Shown here: positions 1 through 11,497 of the stretch, in pieces
Layout: every line of letters begins with the position of its first letter
Position numbering within the stretch: position 1 is the first letter of the stretch
Assembly: GCF_024166365.1 (NCBI RefSeq)
Contig: NC_064819.1
Coordinates: 209,151,293 to 209,215,292 of the forward strand
Direction of reading: 5' to 3'
DNA: 64,000 bases
Source: Elephas maximus indicus
Taxonomy: Eukaryota > Chordata > Mammalia > Proboscidea > Elephantidae
The notes under the pieces: generated by a model
Database searches by the model: none
The model's input: only the letters and a program-made list of their open reading frames with translations
What the model was told of the DNA's origin: nothing
Position numbers and translations under genes: made by a program

Positions 1-47
1 TATATTTCTTCTTACCTAACAAACAGTATGGAAATCTTTCGTGAAAT

Positions 48-80
48 ATTTTTTATCAAAGAATGTCTTTGATAAAAAAT
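48..80. repeat. Perfect 14-bp inverted repeat with 5-nt loop
   Basis: ATTTTTTATCAAAG at 48-61 is exactly complementary to CTTTGATAAAAAAT at 67-80, around the loop AATGT. It could form an A/T-rich hairpin. No flanking mobile element was recognised, so its origin is unknown. Confidence 0.8.
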
Positions 81-606
81 GGGAAAAAATGTTAAGTTGT
101 GGTAAAACTTTTTTTTTTTTTTTTTACCTTAACGATGCCTTTAAAAATTGGTTCCTCTCTTTCCTTACAAATCTTAGCAATTAGAAACCATCTTAGAGGC
201 TGCTTACCACAGAGTGGTTTCGGAAGTCCTTTCTCTGGAGGTGACATTTTACAAGGAAACCAAAAAAGATTTGGTCATTTAAAGAACCAGGGCAGAGTGA
301 CCCAGGCAAGGATGAATAGGTGCACCCCTGGCACTCCTTTGCTTGGCTCACAGCCTTCTTTTTCTCCTTCCTCACCTGAACTCTATGCTGCCTCAAACTT
401 TGCTCTTGGTTAGACAGGGGAAACTGCTAATCTCTTTGAAGCGAAAACATTGTTCTTTAAAGATGGGCTGCTTCCCACAGATTGTCTTTTACATCTCACA
501 GTCTCAGGATGAAATATTTGCATCTAAGTTGTGCCAGCCATGCCCAGAGCTATCCCAAAGGGAATGATTATGTTCTTGACTTTGGTGTCACTAAAGTGAT
601 ACCTCC

Positions 607-1085
607 TGTGAGGTTAATTTTATGTGTCAACTTGGCTAGGCTATAGTGTCCAGTTGTTTGGTCAAACACCAGTCTAGATGCTGTTACCAAGTAGTTACAT
701 GTGGTTAAATCAGTTGGCCTTAAGTAAAGCAGATTACCCTCCATAATGTGGATGGGACTTATCCAGTCAGTTGAAGGCCTTAAGAGCAAAATGGGAGTTT
801 TCCCTAGGGTGTGTTCTGCCTCTGGACTATAAATAGATATCTGGCCAGAACTCCTCAACTCTTCACTCTACCCATTGCCTGACCAGCAGCTTTTGGGACA
901 CAAGACTTAAGTAATCTCCAGCCTGACCTACAGATGTTGGACCTGCCAGGACCCCAATCTCATGAGCCAATTTCTTAAAATCAATCAATCAATCTCTTTG
1001 TCTGAATATATACCTGTATCTACATCTATCTATCTGTCCATCTATCTATCTTACTGGTTCTGTTCCTCTAGAGAACCCTAAGACA
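607..1085 (+). mobile_element. Solo LTR, ERVL/MLT2-like
   Basis: The 479-bp unit begins TG and ends CA. It is flanked by the direct repeat CCTCC at 602-606 and 1086-1090, as expected of a retroviral-type LTR insertion. The internal text, from the 'ttttatgtgtcaacttggctagg' start to the 'ctctagagaacccta' end, matches my memory of mammalian ERVL LTRs of the MLT2 group. A TATA-like 'ctataaatag' lies near 827, and a short ATCT microsatellite lies near the 3' end. No internal retroviral genes adjoin it. The family name is from memory; the termini and duplication are seen directly. Confidence 0.75.
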
Positions 1086-1090
1086 CCTCC

Positions 1091-3383
1091 CAAAAAAGAA
1101 AATATCTGTCCTAAATAAAATTCTCCTCCCACACTTCAAGCTATTAGAAGTATATTTCTGGCACTTTAAGTGTACTCATTCTATTTTTGCTTCTAATTAT
1201 GAAGGCTTCAAACCAACTGCAAAGCAACCAGCTACCTAGTGAACAATAGTTTTATTCATTAAAAGGGATATCTCTGTCTCTTTTTGTTGGCAAATTTTAT
1301 TATTATTGAACTAGAAAATAAAATGTTCTGTTTCAATACCAGACACTTGTCAGGTGTTATTACATTTGTAAGTACAAGTATACAATAATTGATAAAATCA
1401 TGGTTTAAATAACATTAGGCAACGAATTATTCTAGAGATGAGGCAAGACTCCTCTGGTCTCTGGAGGAGTTGGTCAACCCTGTACTGTCCTGCCTGTGTG
1501 TCATCAAGAATGTTGATTAACAACATGACCCCAGTGCTTTTTGAAATCTCGACGTCATCAGCTGCATATGTCATCAAGCTGGAGAAAATTAATTACAAAT
1601 GGGAAACAGTTCTGCTTGCTAAAATAGAGGCTTCAGCCTATCTCTGAGCCAAGCCATTCTTTTATTTTGGATAGAATGTCTTAAATGGGTAATTTGGTTA
1701 TACAAATGTAAATCAAGACTCATCACTCTTTGAAGGAAATCTGTAAGTGCACCTGGCTGCAGGAGGACGTAGAGGCAGAGTGTACTTTTTGGTGATATAA
1801 ACTATAATATGTCCTTCAGCTCAAGCCATACCTCTGAGACTTTGCTGTGTGTTTTTTTGCGGAGTGTCTGGGTCTATAAATTTACAGTCTACAGCCCATG
1901 AAACTGTTGTGTGACCTTGTGAAACTGCATATGTCCTTCCTTAAGTAGTAGTTGTTGTTATAAGTTTTTCACTCAGAAACACACTGAGCTGGAAGAACAT
2001 TAAGAAAGAAACTTTACCTCATGCTGGAGGAAAAACAATCCAAGAGAACAGGACTAAGTCTGCTGAAGTTCAGCCTAGACTGAACAGTTGATGTCCTATA
2101 TATTATATCAGTTAAGAGTGAATAATATTGGATGATTAATACTGAACTATTATGTTTTGGTGTCATTGTTGTGATGGGGTCATAATGTAAGATCGCACTC
2201 CTGAGGGTGAGGGGTAGACTTTCTTCTAACGGGGCAAACATTCTTCAATCATCCTTGAACAAGAAGGATCAACCTTAGGACTTAGACTGTAGGAAATATG
2301 AAAATCGCCGTGTCATCCTCACTTTCTTCCTCTCTCGCCTTCTCTTAAATGATCCAGGCTCTTAGGCAGTTACCTTGAGAGCACTTCTGGTGGTTGAAAT
2401 AACTTGACCTTTACTATGTTCAGGCTGGCTGAGGGCACCCTATAAGGGATCCTGAGGGCAAGTCGAGACTAAGCCCTAAGGGTAGCCACCTCTAGTAGCA
2501 GTCGTAACATACCTTTCCACGGGTACCTTTTGTCAGAGAAACTGCAGCATGGTCTTGTTAAATGCTGCAGTCTGAACGTAGCTTCAAGGGGAAGAATTAA
2601 GGGAAGGGTCTGTCCCCAAGGCCAGGATGCTGCTAGTAGTGACCTCAGCCATGGAGTATAGCTGCTCCTTTTATCATGGCGATCTCAGAAAGCATATCAG
2701 AAGATCCAGGGAAAGAGTGGCTTGGCCAAAATTTGGGGGCAGAAGAACCACACGCAGGGTCTGTTGTTAAGGACACATAACACAGAGCTCTGCAGTTCTT
2801 TCAGAAACACCTGATGAGGTTTGATATGGGAACATTCATGCTGGGACAGTAAATTTTAGATATCAACAGATCTGTAACCTAATTTTTAAGTCACCTGTGT
2901 GGTAGGCAACCTTAGTATTCACTTATATATTTTTTTAATTTTTTCCACAGGATGAAATTTCAAACCGTATAATAACGTGTATCTTGAACAATACTAAGTA
3001 GTTTTTTTCTCCACTTATTCCTGCCGAAGAATGCAAAAATTCTTTGGGTGAAGTCTGCAACCATGTAATTATTTGTTAGTCATATCCCTTCCTGAGAATA
3101 CTACTCATATGAATAATGCAGTAAAGAAATTAATATTTGAATATAAATGTCATACAAATAGAATATTTATAGCATCTCAGAGAAATATGACTTTTAGATT
3201 CTCTTTAAGTAGAATATAGTGTGAAAATTGTGAAAAGTAAAGATGGGTATTCAGGCAAGAAAGTTCGAAATTCTTTGTGAGAATGAAATAAGTAATAGAA
3301 TAAAAAGAATTTCTACTGAGATGAATAAAATGTGGGCTAGTTTTTTTCTTTTTCTTAAATCACAATTGCTTTCTTGTAACTTT
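1091..3383. other. Non-coding stretch with no recognised element
   Basis: No open frame above about 80 codons resembles a known protein. No AfroSINE, RTE, L1 or LTR signature was found. Very old, diverged repeats may be present, but I cannot name any. Confidence 0.5.
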
Positions 3384-3528
3384 AGTGCTACAGCTGCTAA
3401 CCAAAAGGTCGGCAGTTCAAATACGCCAGGCACTCCTTGGAAACTCTATGGGGCAGTTCTACACTGTCCTATAGGGTCGCTATGAGTCGGAATCGACTCG
3501 ATGGCAATGGGTTTGGGTTCTTTTTTTA
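3384..3528 (+). mobile_element. AfroSINE (5'-truncated)
   Basis: It contains the tRNA-like B-box segment 'ggcagttcaaat', the body 'ggggcagttctac', and the tail with the hairpin GAGTCG-GAAT-CGACTC at 3484-3499, ending in a T-rich run. The promoter A-box end is mostly missing. The good preservation of the tail suggests a fairly young copy. Confidence 0.9.
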
Positions 3529-4200
3529 ATAGATTATTAGAAGGAAATTCTAAAATTAAATTACATAAGGTACTATTAATAATAAAATCTCATCACACTG
3601 AAATAATAAAATGTGACAGGAAGAAAAGATATTTGGTAACAACTAATAGAGCAGAAGTGCTCAAAATCATGTTAGAAAATTTACATTTCTTACTATGGGA
3701 GAGTAGCTTCCTCCCAGACCAACTTCCCTGTTTCCTTCACAAGAAGCTAAAAAAGCTGGATATAATACGATACATAGAAAGAAAAAAAAAAAGTCTTTTG
3801 AAGGCATCAGAGAACAACTATGGCTGTTAGGATTAATGGGACAAGATCCTGGATACAAGGGAAATGCATTGATGTAAACCTAACATTCTTTATTTATCCT
3901 CTCAACCCATTTGCCATTCCATAAGTGGCATGGGTGAGGGGATAAACAGAATGAAATGGCTTAGAAGTAGTGGTGGACTAAAAGCTGGAGAAGCAAAAGT
4001 TGGTGTTCAGTACTTCCAACATAGCCAGGACTTGAGGGGTCAGGAACTTCGAAAAAAGTGAACTGCAGAGAAGTGAAATTGACATCTGACTCTTTTTCCT
4101 TCAAGACATTTGATGATTTCTAAGCTGCCAAGTGTGAGGTTATAAAAAACAAAGCAGAAGTGGCAGTTAAAATGCTGAAATACTAAGCACAATTTTAGGT
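3529..4200. other. Non-coding stretch with nothing recognised
   Basis: A/T-rich intergenic DNA with short homopolymer runs. No gene or named repeat could be supported. Confidence 0.4.
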
Positions 4201-4229
4201 AGCTTCAGAATGTGTAAGAACACAAAAAC

Positions 4230-5640
4230 TGGGTTCACATTTTCAAGAAGGAGAGATCCTAGTAAACACCACCAAAGCTTACACTATAGAAGTAAAGGCA
4301 AACCAACATAGACAAGACGTTACAAATACTAAGAACACAGATTTTAATCTCAATCCCTGATTGGATTAAGTTTTAAAAAAAAAAAAAAATCCCCTCTAAA
4401 GGAATGTTTCAAACCCATATAATTCCTCATAAGCAATGTCTAGCATTCAATAAAAAAGTACCAGGCCTTCTAGGAGACAGGACAAAATGATCAGAAACAA
4501 TAGAGAAAATAAATGAGTAATAGGTACTGACCCTTGAAATTATCGGATAAGGATTTCAAGTAATTGTGATGAATAGATATAAGAACATAGATAAAAAGAC
4601 AGAAAATTTTGCCAGATAACTGGAACCTATACAAAAAAGTCTCCAATACAAATTTTATAGTTAATAAATATGATATCAAAATTTTTGTATTAGATGGGTT
4701 TAACAGCAGGTAAAGGAGAGCAGAAAGGATTAGTAAACTGCTAAGTAGGAAATACGAAATTAAAAAAAAGATAAAAAATGGGAAAAGAAAACAAGATGTA
4801 TGTGACAAGTGATGAGACATTCTAGCATATGTGTAATTGGAGCCCCAGAAGGAGTGGAGGAAGAGAATGGGGAATAAGCAATATTTGAAGAGATATAGGC
4901 TGAAATTATTTCAAAACAGAAGAGGTATCAAACCAGAGATTTAAGAATGCCTCTAAAACCCACATGCAGCTAGATATATTAGAGTAAAATTACTTAAGAT
5001 TAAAGACAAAGAGGAAAATCTTAAAAGCACCCAGAGGGAAAAAACACATTACTTCTGAGGAGAAACAAGATTTATAGTTGACCTTTCAGTAAAGTGATGG
5101 AAGCCAGAAGACAATGGGATGGTATTTTTAACATGCTGTAAAAAAATAACGACCAACCTAGAATTCTATCAGCACTAAAAATATCCTTCAAAAATACAGT
5201 TAAAATAAAGACATTTTTCAAACAAATAAAATCTGAGACTATCTGCTGCCAGTAACCCCACATTAAAAAAATCATTTAAAAGAATTCTTCAACTATTAGA
5301 AACATGATCCCAGATGGAAGCACGACATAGGAAGTAATGAAAGACAAAGGAACATGTAAATAAGTGAGCAATTCTACATGCATATTTACTGTATATATAA
5401 ATAATAGTAATGTCTTGTAAGGTTTAAAAAGTTTAAAGTATATGCATAATTGACATATCTGACAATAATAGCACAAAAGCTTGGGGATGGGGTAAGTGGT
5501 GTTGAAATATACTAAGTTCCTGGTTTTGTCTTGGAACTCGTAGAAATGTTAGTTCTTAGTAGATTCTGACAAACTGAAGACAAATTTTGTAATCTCTAGG
5601 TTAACCACAAAAATAATAAAATGTTGTATAAATAAGCTAA
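4230..5640 (+). mobile_element. HAL1/L1-related LINE fragment
   Basis: This A-rich block carries text resembling a decayed L1 ORF1-type region, such as 'gggtttaacagcag' near 4698 and 'atggaagccagaagacaatggg' near 5098. It also carries a HAL1-type 3' part: 'cctagaattctatcagc' near 5157, 'aataaagacatttttcaaac' near 5205, and an ending 'aaccacaaaaataataaaa' near 5602. No frame is intact. Calling it HAL1 rather than another old L1 subfamily is from memory. Confidence 0.6.
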
Positions 5641-5695
5641 AAAGGGGGAAATGCATAATGAATCCAAAGGAAGACAAAAAAGAAAAAATAAAAGT

Positions 5696-5960
5696 TCATT
5701 GCAAGGATAAACCTCATCTCTTGTACTTTGAACATGTTATCAGGAGGGACCAGACCCTGGAGAAGGATTGGTAAAGTAGAGGGTCAGAGAAAAAGAAAAG
5801 ATCTTCAGTGAGATGGATTGATACAGTGACTGCAACAATGGGCTCAAACATAGCAACAATTTGCAAGGATGGCACAGGACCAAGCAGTGTTTTGTTCTGT
5901 TGTATATAGGGATGCTATGAGTTGAAACCAACACAATGCATCTATCGATAATAACAACAT
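5696..5960 (+). mobile_element. RTE (BovB-like) LINE 3' end, 5'-truncated
   Basis: It matches the 3' part of the RTE copy at 26886-28188, from the 'aacatgttatcagg' segment through 'gattgatacagtgactgcaac' to a degraded 'gctatgagttgaaacc' tail. It ends in an AAC-rich stretch (about 5950-5960). Only the last ~265 bp are present, which is typical of incomplete reverse transcription. Confidence 0.85.
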
Positions 5961-6270
5961 GGTTTCCTTCATAAAATGATATCCATAAGAATTTACTAAC
6001 AATGCACTCATAAGGAGTATAAAAGTTGATTGAGGTCAATATGACAGAACACAGTAAAGGTCTTAAAAGTGTTCGTTCCCCAGGTCTTAATATTTTTGCT
6101 TCTAATAATTTATTCTGAGTACATAATCAGAGAATGCAGAGAACTTTACACCTACAAGAAAGTTTATTGCAGATTTATTTATAATAACAAAAAGTACAAA
6201 CAACCAAAATATCCACAGGATAAAAATAAAACTATTACACATTTATGAGTTAGAATGTTTTATGGCCCTT

Positions 6271-6436
6271 AAACCAAACCAAAAAACTCGTTGCCATAGA
6301 GTTGATTCTGACTCAAGGTGAACCTACGGGACAGAGTAGAACTGCCCCATATGGTTTCCAAGGAGTGACTGGTGGATTCATACTGCTGACCTTCTGGTTG
6401 GCAGCTGTAGCTCTTAACCAGCATGCCAAGAGCTTT
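6271..6436 (-). mobile_element. AfroSINE
   Basis: Reverse-complement copy. It runs from 'aaaccaaaccaaaaaactc' through 'gacagagtagaactgcccc' and 'tggcagctgtagctcttaacc' to a degraded head. The tail hairpin is partly decayed by CpG-to-TpG type changes. Confidence 0.9.
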
Positions 6437-6539
6437 TTCCTTAAAGACTATTTAATGATACAAGGGCATGCTCGTGATATAAATTCAAGGGAAAATATGA
6501 GTTAAAAATTGTCCTTATAAAATGGAATATACCCTCGTG

Positions 6540-6618
6540 TGAATGTGTGTGTATATATGCACGCGTACAAAAGCACACATGCATGTGCACATGTACACAC
6601 ATGCGCACACACACACCT
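6540..6618. repeat. CA/TG-rich microsatellite
   Basis: Interrupted alternating purine-pyrimidine tract (tgtgtgtatatatgcacgcg ... cgcacacacacacc). It has Z-DNA-like composition. Confidence 0.85.
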
Positions 6619-6919
6619 TAAGAAAACAGTGCAAGGAAATATGCTGAACTGTAACTAGTAGTTATTTCTATATGGTTGAGGAGATTATGGACAATTTTTA
6701 TTTTCTTCTGTACATCTCTATTTTTCAATTTTTCTCCAATAAAAGTATATTATTTTTATTACTAAATTATAAAAGGTAAAGTTGTAGGACCATAAGAATA
6801 AAACACATCTAGACTCGATGGCAGTGGTTTTCTTGGGTAGGTTTAGGGTGGGAAAGAATCTAATGAAAATTAAGAAAATACACAACTTTATACAATACAC
6901 AACACAAGCACTTTCACAA

Positions 6920-7100
6920 ACACTCATTTAATCTTCACAGTAGCCCAGAAAAAGCATCAGAGGAGGTATTTTTATTTCTATGTAATAGACCTCTAAATGA
7001 GTTATGAGAGCGGTTGAATTCTCCAAGACTCCACATTGACTGACTAGAGGAGCCAGAGGGAGAACTTCTAGCCTGGAGCTTTTGACACCATCCTCCCCTA
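6920..7100 (-). mobile_element. Probable MIR fragment
   Basis: It resembles reverse MIR: 'taatcttcacagtagccc', a degraded 'gaggtatttttatttc' core, then the position of the tRNA-like head. Strongly diverged. Confidence 0.45.
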
Positions 7101-7214
7101 TGGCGCACACTGCTAGCAGCCTACTCAGAATCCATTCTTCTTACTATTATTTGGGGAGGACTGCACCCAGGTAAACTCTACGTTCCCAGCCTCCCTTGTA
7201 CTTTGGCTCATAAT

Positions 7215-7470
7215 GCATGTAGTGAAAATAAAACCGCTATGGAGCGTTTACTGTGGACATGGAATTTTCTAAGCATGTTATTTCATTTATTTCTCACATC
7301 AACCTAGAGGTACTATTATTGTCCTCATTTTCAGAAGAAAAATCCAAAACAGAGATTAGATAATAAACTTGCCCAAGGCCTCAAAGCTGTAAATTGGCAG
7401 AGGCAGAATCCACACCCAGCAATATGGTTTCAGAACCTGCACTCGTATCTTCTCCACACTGTGTGGCACT
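7215..7470 (-). mobile_element. MIR SINE
   Basis: Clear reverse-orientation MIR core: 'ctattattgtcctcattttc', then 'aacttgcccaaggcctcaaagctg' and 'ggcagaggcagaatccacaccc'. This is a mammal-wide old SINE. Confidence 0.8.
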
Positions 7471-7599
7471 TCCAGGAAAACTTTTCTGCTTTTTCTAGTT
7501 TTTTTCTTCTTCTTGTCTAAAACAGATATATCTGTGTCTCAGGTACGGATCTCTAGAGAAATAGAACCAATGGTATATATAATTAAGGTATCTATACCT

Positions 7600-8060
7600 C
7601 TTTAGAGTGTTAAAAAGCAAAGACATCACTTTAAGGACTAAGGTGCACCTGACCCAATCCATGGTGTTTTCAATCGCCTCATATGCATGTGAAAACTCTA
7701 CGATGAATATGGAAGATGGAAGAAGAATAGATGCCTTTGAATCATGGCGTTGGTGAAGAATATTGACTATATCGTGGACTGCCAGAAGAACAAACAAATC
7801 TGCTTTGGAAGAAGTATAGCCAGAATGCTCATTCGAAGCAAGGATGGTGAGACTCTGTCTCACATACTTTGGGTATGTTATCACTAGGGACCAGTCCCTG
7901 AAGAAGAACGTCATGCTTGGTAGAGTGTCAGCGAAAAAGAGGAAGAACCTCAACAAGATGGATTGACACAGTGGCTGCAACAATGGGCTCAAGCATAACA
8001 ACAAATATGAGGATGGCGCAGGAATGGGCAGTGTTTTGTACTATTGTGCGTAGTGTTGCT
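7600..8060 (+). mobile_element. RTE LINE 3' end
   Basis: It is homologous to the last ~500 bp of the 26886-28188 copy: 'aaggtgcacctgacccaatcc', then 'tggactgccagaagaac', then 'gacacagtggctgcaac'. The terminal hairpin region is eroded into 'gtagtgttgct', next to an A/T microsatellite. The reverse-strand open frame at 7495-8004 is antisense to this copy and is not a gene. Confidence 0.85.
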
Positions 8061-8069
8061 TATTTATAT

Positions 8070-8182
8070 AGAAAGAAAGAAATATAGATACAGATATAGA
8101 TATGGTATTATATAACGTGTATATATGTATAAATTTGGAAAGAGAGTATGTATATATATACATATACACATGTATACATAGG
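8070..8182. repeat. AT-rich microsatellite (TA/ATAC type)
   Basis: Interrupted 'atatagatacagatatag' and 'gtatatatatacatatacac' tract, lying exactly between two RTE 3' ends. Confidence 0.85.
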
Positions 8183-8357
8183 GTCAGCGAAAAAGAGGAA
8201 AACCTTTAACGAGGTGGACTGACACAGTGGCTGCAACAATGGGCTCAAGCGCAGCACCGATTGTGAGGATGGCGCAGGACTGGGCAGTGTTTCTTTCTGT
8301 TGTACATAGGGCCACTATGAGTGGGAACTGACTTGACAGCACCCAACAGCAACAACA
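8183..8357 (+). mobile_element. Second RTE LINE 3' end
   Basis: Another short RTE tail: 'gtcagcgaaaaagagg', then 'gacacagtggctgcaac', then 'gccactatgagtgggaactg', then 'cccaacagcaacaac'. It repeats the terminal ~175 bp of the copy just upstream, in the same orientation. Confidence 0.85.
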
Positions 8358-8425
8358 TGTATATACACACATATATGTATGTATACATACAGAGACAGAG
8401 ACACAAAAAGAGAGAGAGAGATTTA
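8357..8425. repeat. AC/AT then GA microsatellite
   Basis: 'atgtatatacacacatatatg' followed by 'agagagagagagattt', directly downstream of the RTE tail. Confidence 0.8.
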
Positions 8426-8539
8426 AGAGATTTACTTTAAGAAGTTGGCTCTCATTAACTCCATAAACATACTTGATGTACATAAGCGTATTTACTTACA
8501 ACATAAAAAAAAAAATTTTTATACATAGTCATGTTTACA

Positions 8540-8710
8540 TATAACATAAATATACATAAGTATATTTTACTTATTTCCTTTGTTTATTCTATGTCTTTTC
8601 CTCTAGTCTGTACATTCTATGAGGGTAGGGATATTTGTCAGTTTTTTTTTTTCCCCTTTGCTGAATTCTCAGTAAACATTTACTGATTGTATAGTGACTG
8701 TGCCCCACTT
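8540..8710 (+). mobile_element. Probable L2 LINE 3' end
   Basis: L2-like tail: 'tctagtctgtacattctatgagggtagggata' and 'ctcagtaaacatttactga'. Diverged. Confidence 0.45.
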
Positions 8711-9612
8711 TAAAGACCCTCGGGCAAACAATTTTTTAAATGTTCATTTTACTCGATCCCTTTCTCTTCTTGACTTTTCCTCATTTTCAAACGGTACTTG
8801 AAGCTTTATGTGAGAGACCAGCAGTAATTTCAATTGTCTTTTCAGTAAGAAGCTTCATTCGGGATCTAACTATGATTTTCCTTTGCTTAATGACACAGGA
8901 AATCAGTTTTTCAGTGTTAAAGTTTCTGGTCAGCACAAGATGAAGTAGAGATGTAGAACAGTGTGTGGTTAGGGCCTTTTTGTTTGCAAGGAGCCTCTAA
9001 AGAGTTATTTTAGCTAACATCCCCTACCCCACAAGTGTTTATTTCTTCACTTATTTACTTATATAAGTAAGTAATAGGAACTAGAGATGAATGGGAAAGT
9101 CATCAAGAATCATGATTCACATAGTTTCTCTCTCAGCATCTTCTCTCAGCACATCTGCTCTATTTTCCATTCTAGGCTTACCAACTTCCGCTGCTTACTC
9201 ATAATTTCTGTTTCCTCTTCAGTTTGCAGGGCCTTCATCTACCTTAGGGCTTCCTTCACATCTGCTGCCATCCCCCACCTCTGACTGGTTCAGCCTGTGT
9301 TCTCAAAATTTGACCATATCCTTTCCAATATTGGCAGTTCATGGATTGCTCTAGTCATTGTCTACCCGTGTCCAGTCCAATCTGATCAGAGTTTGGAAAT
9401 GGACCCACGAACCGAAACATGCCCCCAGGAACTCTGAGGAGGGACTGTAGACGAGAGTCCCTCTTACCCACCCCACCCCCATCGTCATCTCCTTTCAAAC
9501 GAGTTCCCGTTTATTCAGATTACTGTTTAACTCTTGCAACACCACTTTTGATTTTGAAAAGTGCTCTATTATACTGATATTAATTTGTGATTCCCATCTT
9601 TGATTGCATTAT
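8711..9612. other. Non-coding stretch with nothing firmly recognised
   Basis: Mixed composition with short open frames below 70 codons and no protein resemblance. No young repeat. Confidence 0.4.
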
Positions 9613-9615
9613 TCT

Positions 9616-9797
9616 TGGTGGTGCAAATTGTTAACACGCTCAGCTGGTATCTGAAAGGTTGGAGGTTCCAGTCCATGTAGAGTTCTCAGAAGACAGGCCT
9701 AGTGATCTATTTTGAAAACCCTATTGAGCACAGTTCTAGCCTGACATTAGGGGTCACCATGAGCTGCAATTGACTTTATGACAACTGGTTTGGTTTA
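9616..9797 (+). mobile_element. AfroSINE, long-body variant
   Basis: Degraded head 'ggtggtgcaaattgttaac', B-box region 'ggaggttccagtcc', then an extra body segment 'tagtgatctattttgaaaaccc' absent from the short form. The tail is 'gtcaccatgagctgcaattg'. The same long variant occurs at 14884-15067. Confidence 0.8.
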
Positions 9798-10923
9798 CCC
9801 AAAGTTCCTAGTGGGTTGCCCTGCATCTTCCTTCCAAGACTGAGGTACAAAAAGAAGCCTTGTTTTGAGGAGGTAAAAGTCCAGTATACATTACAAACTG
9901 CCTCATTTTGTGTATTATTGTTTCTGGAAAGAAAAATTCTATTATAATTATTTCAGTCTGAAAATAGGATAGTACCCCCCCCAACTAGATTAGGACTTAT
10001 TAAACAAAGAAAAACAAAAACTCCTAAGCTCAGTTCAAATGTATGCCAGTAATTAAGAGACCATTGTTCTTGATCAGATTGGTATAGAGAATGTTCTGGA
10101 ATATTCACATTCAAGGATTCCTTATCAGTAAATATCTTTGACTTAAAGATAACGAAATGGCAAAATTTTTCTATGCACGTTTACTTTACATGGCACTAGT
10201 AAGCTTAGTTGCAAACAAATAAAACCCTTGTTATTTGTTTACCTTGCGGGAAACCGCAGCCTGAAGAAATATAAAATATAAGTCTATGTAAAAAGTCTTT
10301 AAAGGTGGTAACACTTAGAAGGTCTGGGCAAGGCACATTCCTTCACATCAGGCAGCTAAACTGTTGGTGGAGTCTTGTCTTCTGCTGCCATAAAGAAATA
10401 GATATGGAGGAATACGTGGATAAGGGCAGAGCCCACAAACCTGATACCTGAATATTGGTTGCATGTTATTTTTATTCTGAACATCCTCTGTGTGTGGAAG
10501 ATAAAATTAGTTTCTATTTCTCAATGCATTTGTGGTACTGTGTTTGATTCCTAATGTTCCGAAAAATGCTAATCAGTGTTTCTTACAGTGCAACCCAAAA
10601 TACACTTCCTTCCAGAAAACAACAAGCTGAACCAACTGTAGAAATTATATTTACTTTGTAAATCAAATTTGTTGCTAGCCTCTGCTTCTGTGGTCAGAGA
10701 CCGAAACAATTCACTAACTGCAATAGTTACTTCCTCTTTCTTCAAGGGACGTTAATTTTAATGCATGCTCATAACCACAATTCCCCTTAAATACAAACAC
10801 ACAGCGTCAAGGCAGATGACATTTAATTGTCAAATATTTTACATTGTAGTTATAAAACGTAAATGTTTTTGTAAAAAATTCAAACTCTAAGCTGAATGAT
10901 TCTCCAAGTCAATAGTACCTCTA
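9798..10923. other. Non-coding stretch with no recognised element
   Basis: A/T-rich single-copy-looking DNA. No coding frame or repeat signature could be supported. Confidence 0.4.
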
Positions 10924-11337
10924 TATCTTAGTTATCTAGTGCTGCTGTAACAGAAATACCACAAGTGGATGGCTTTCAGAAAGAAATTTATTTTCTCACA
11001 GTTTAGGAGGCTCAAAGTCTGAAAATTCAGGGTGCCAGCTCTAGGGGAAGTCTTTCTCTCTCAGTCAGCTCTGGAGGAAGGTCCTTGTCTCTTCTGAGCT
11101 TCTGCTCCTTGGCAATCTTCATGTCACTTGGCATCTCTCTTTCCTTGTCTCTGCTCTGCTCAGTTGTTTAATCTTTTTTATATCTCAAAAGAGATTGACC
11201 CAAGATATACCCTACACGAATCCTTCTTCATTAACATAACAAAGAAAAGTTGTTTCCAAGTGGGATTATAACCACAGGCATAGAGGCTAGGATTTACAAC
11301 ACATGATTCTGGAAGGATCACAATTCAATCCGTAACA
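10924..11337 (-). mobile_element. Solo MaLR-like LTR (copy 1)
   Basis: On the minus strand it starts TGTTACGG and ends near 'agataacta'. The plus-strand flanks CTCTA (10919-10923) and CTTTA (11338-11342) agree in four of five bases. It has a TATA-like 'atataaaa' and an 'aataaattt' motif in LTR order. It is the same family as 31574-32273 and 61293-61694. No retroviral genes adjoin it. Confidence 0.75.
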
Positions 11338-11497
11338 CTTTATTTTATGAAGAAAATAAAATCAAGCATCATTGGATAATCAAGAACAAGAAGAGACTTG
11401 CTTTGGGCAATGCTGACCACGAGGCACCAGTCTCTCTACAACACCTGACCAAAGCAGATGGGATCAGCCCCGTGCATGTCACAAGACTGGGGAATTA

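Noticed and set aside
1545-1560. CRE-like 'cgacgtcatc' as a promoter element
   Set aside because: Isolated motif with no CpG island, gene or start-site signal nearby.
7495-8004. 169-codon minus-strand open frame
   Set aside because: It is the antisense of an RTE 3' end; similar antisense frames recur in every RTE tail (18285, 27628, 35706, 39136).
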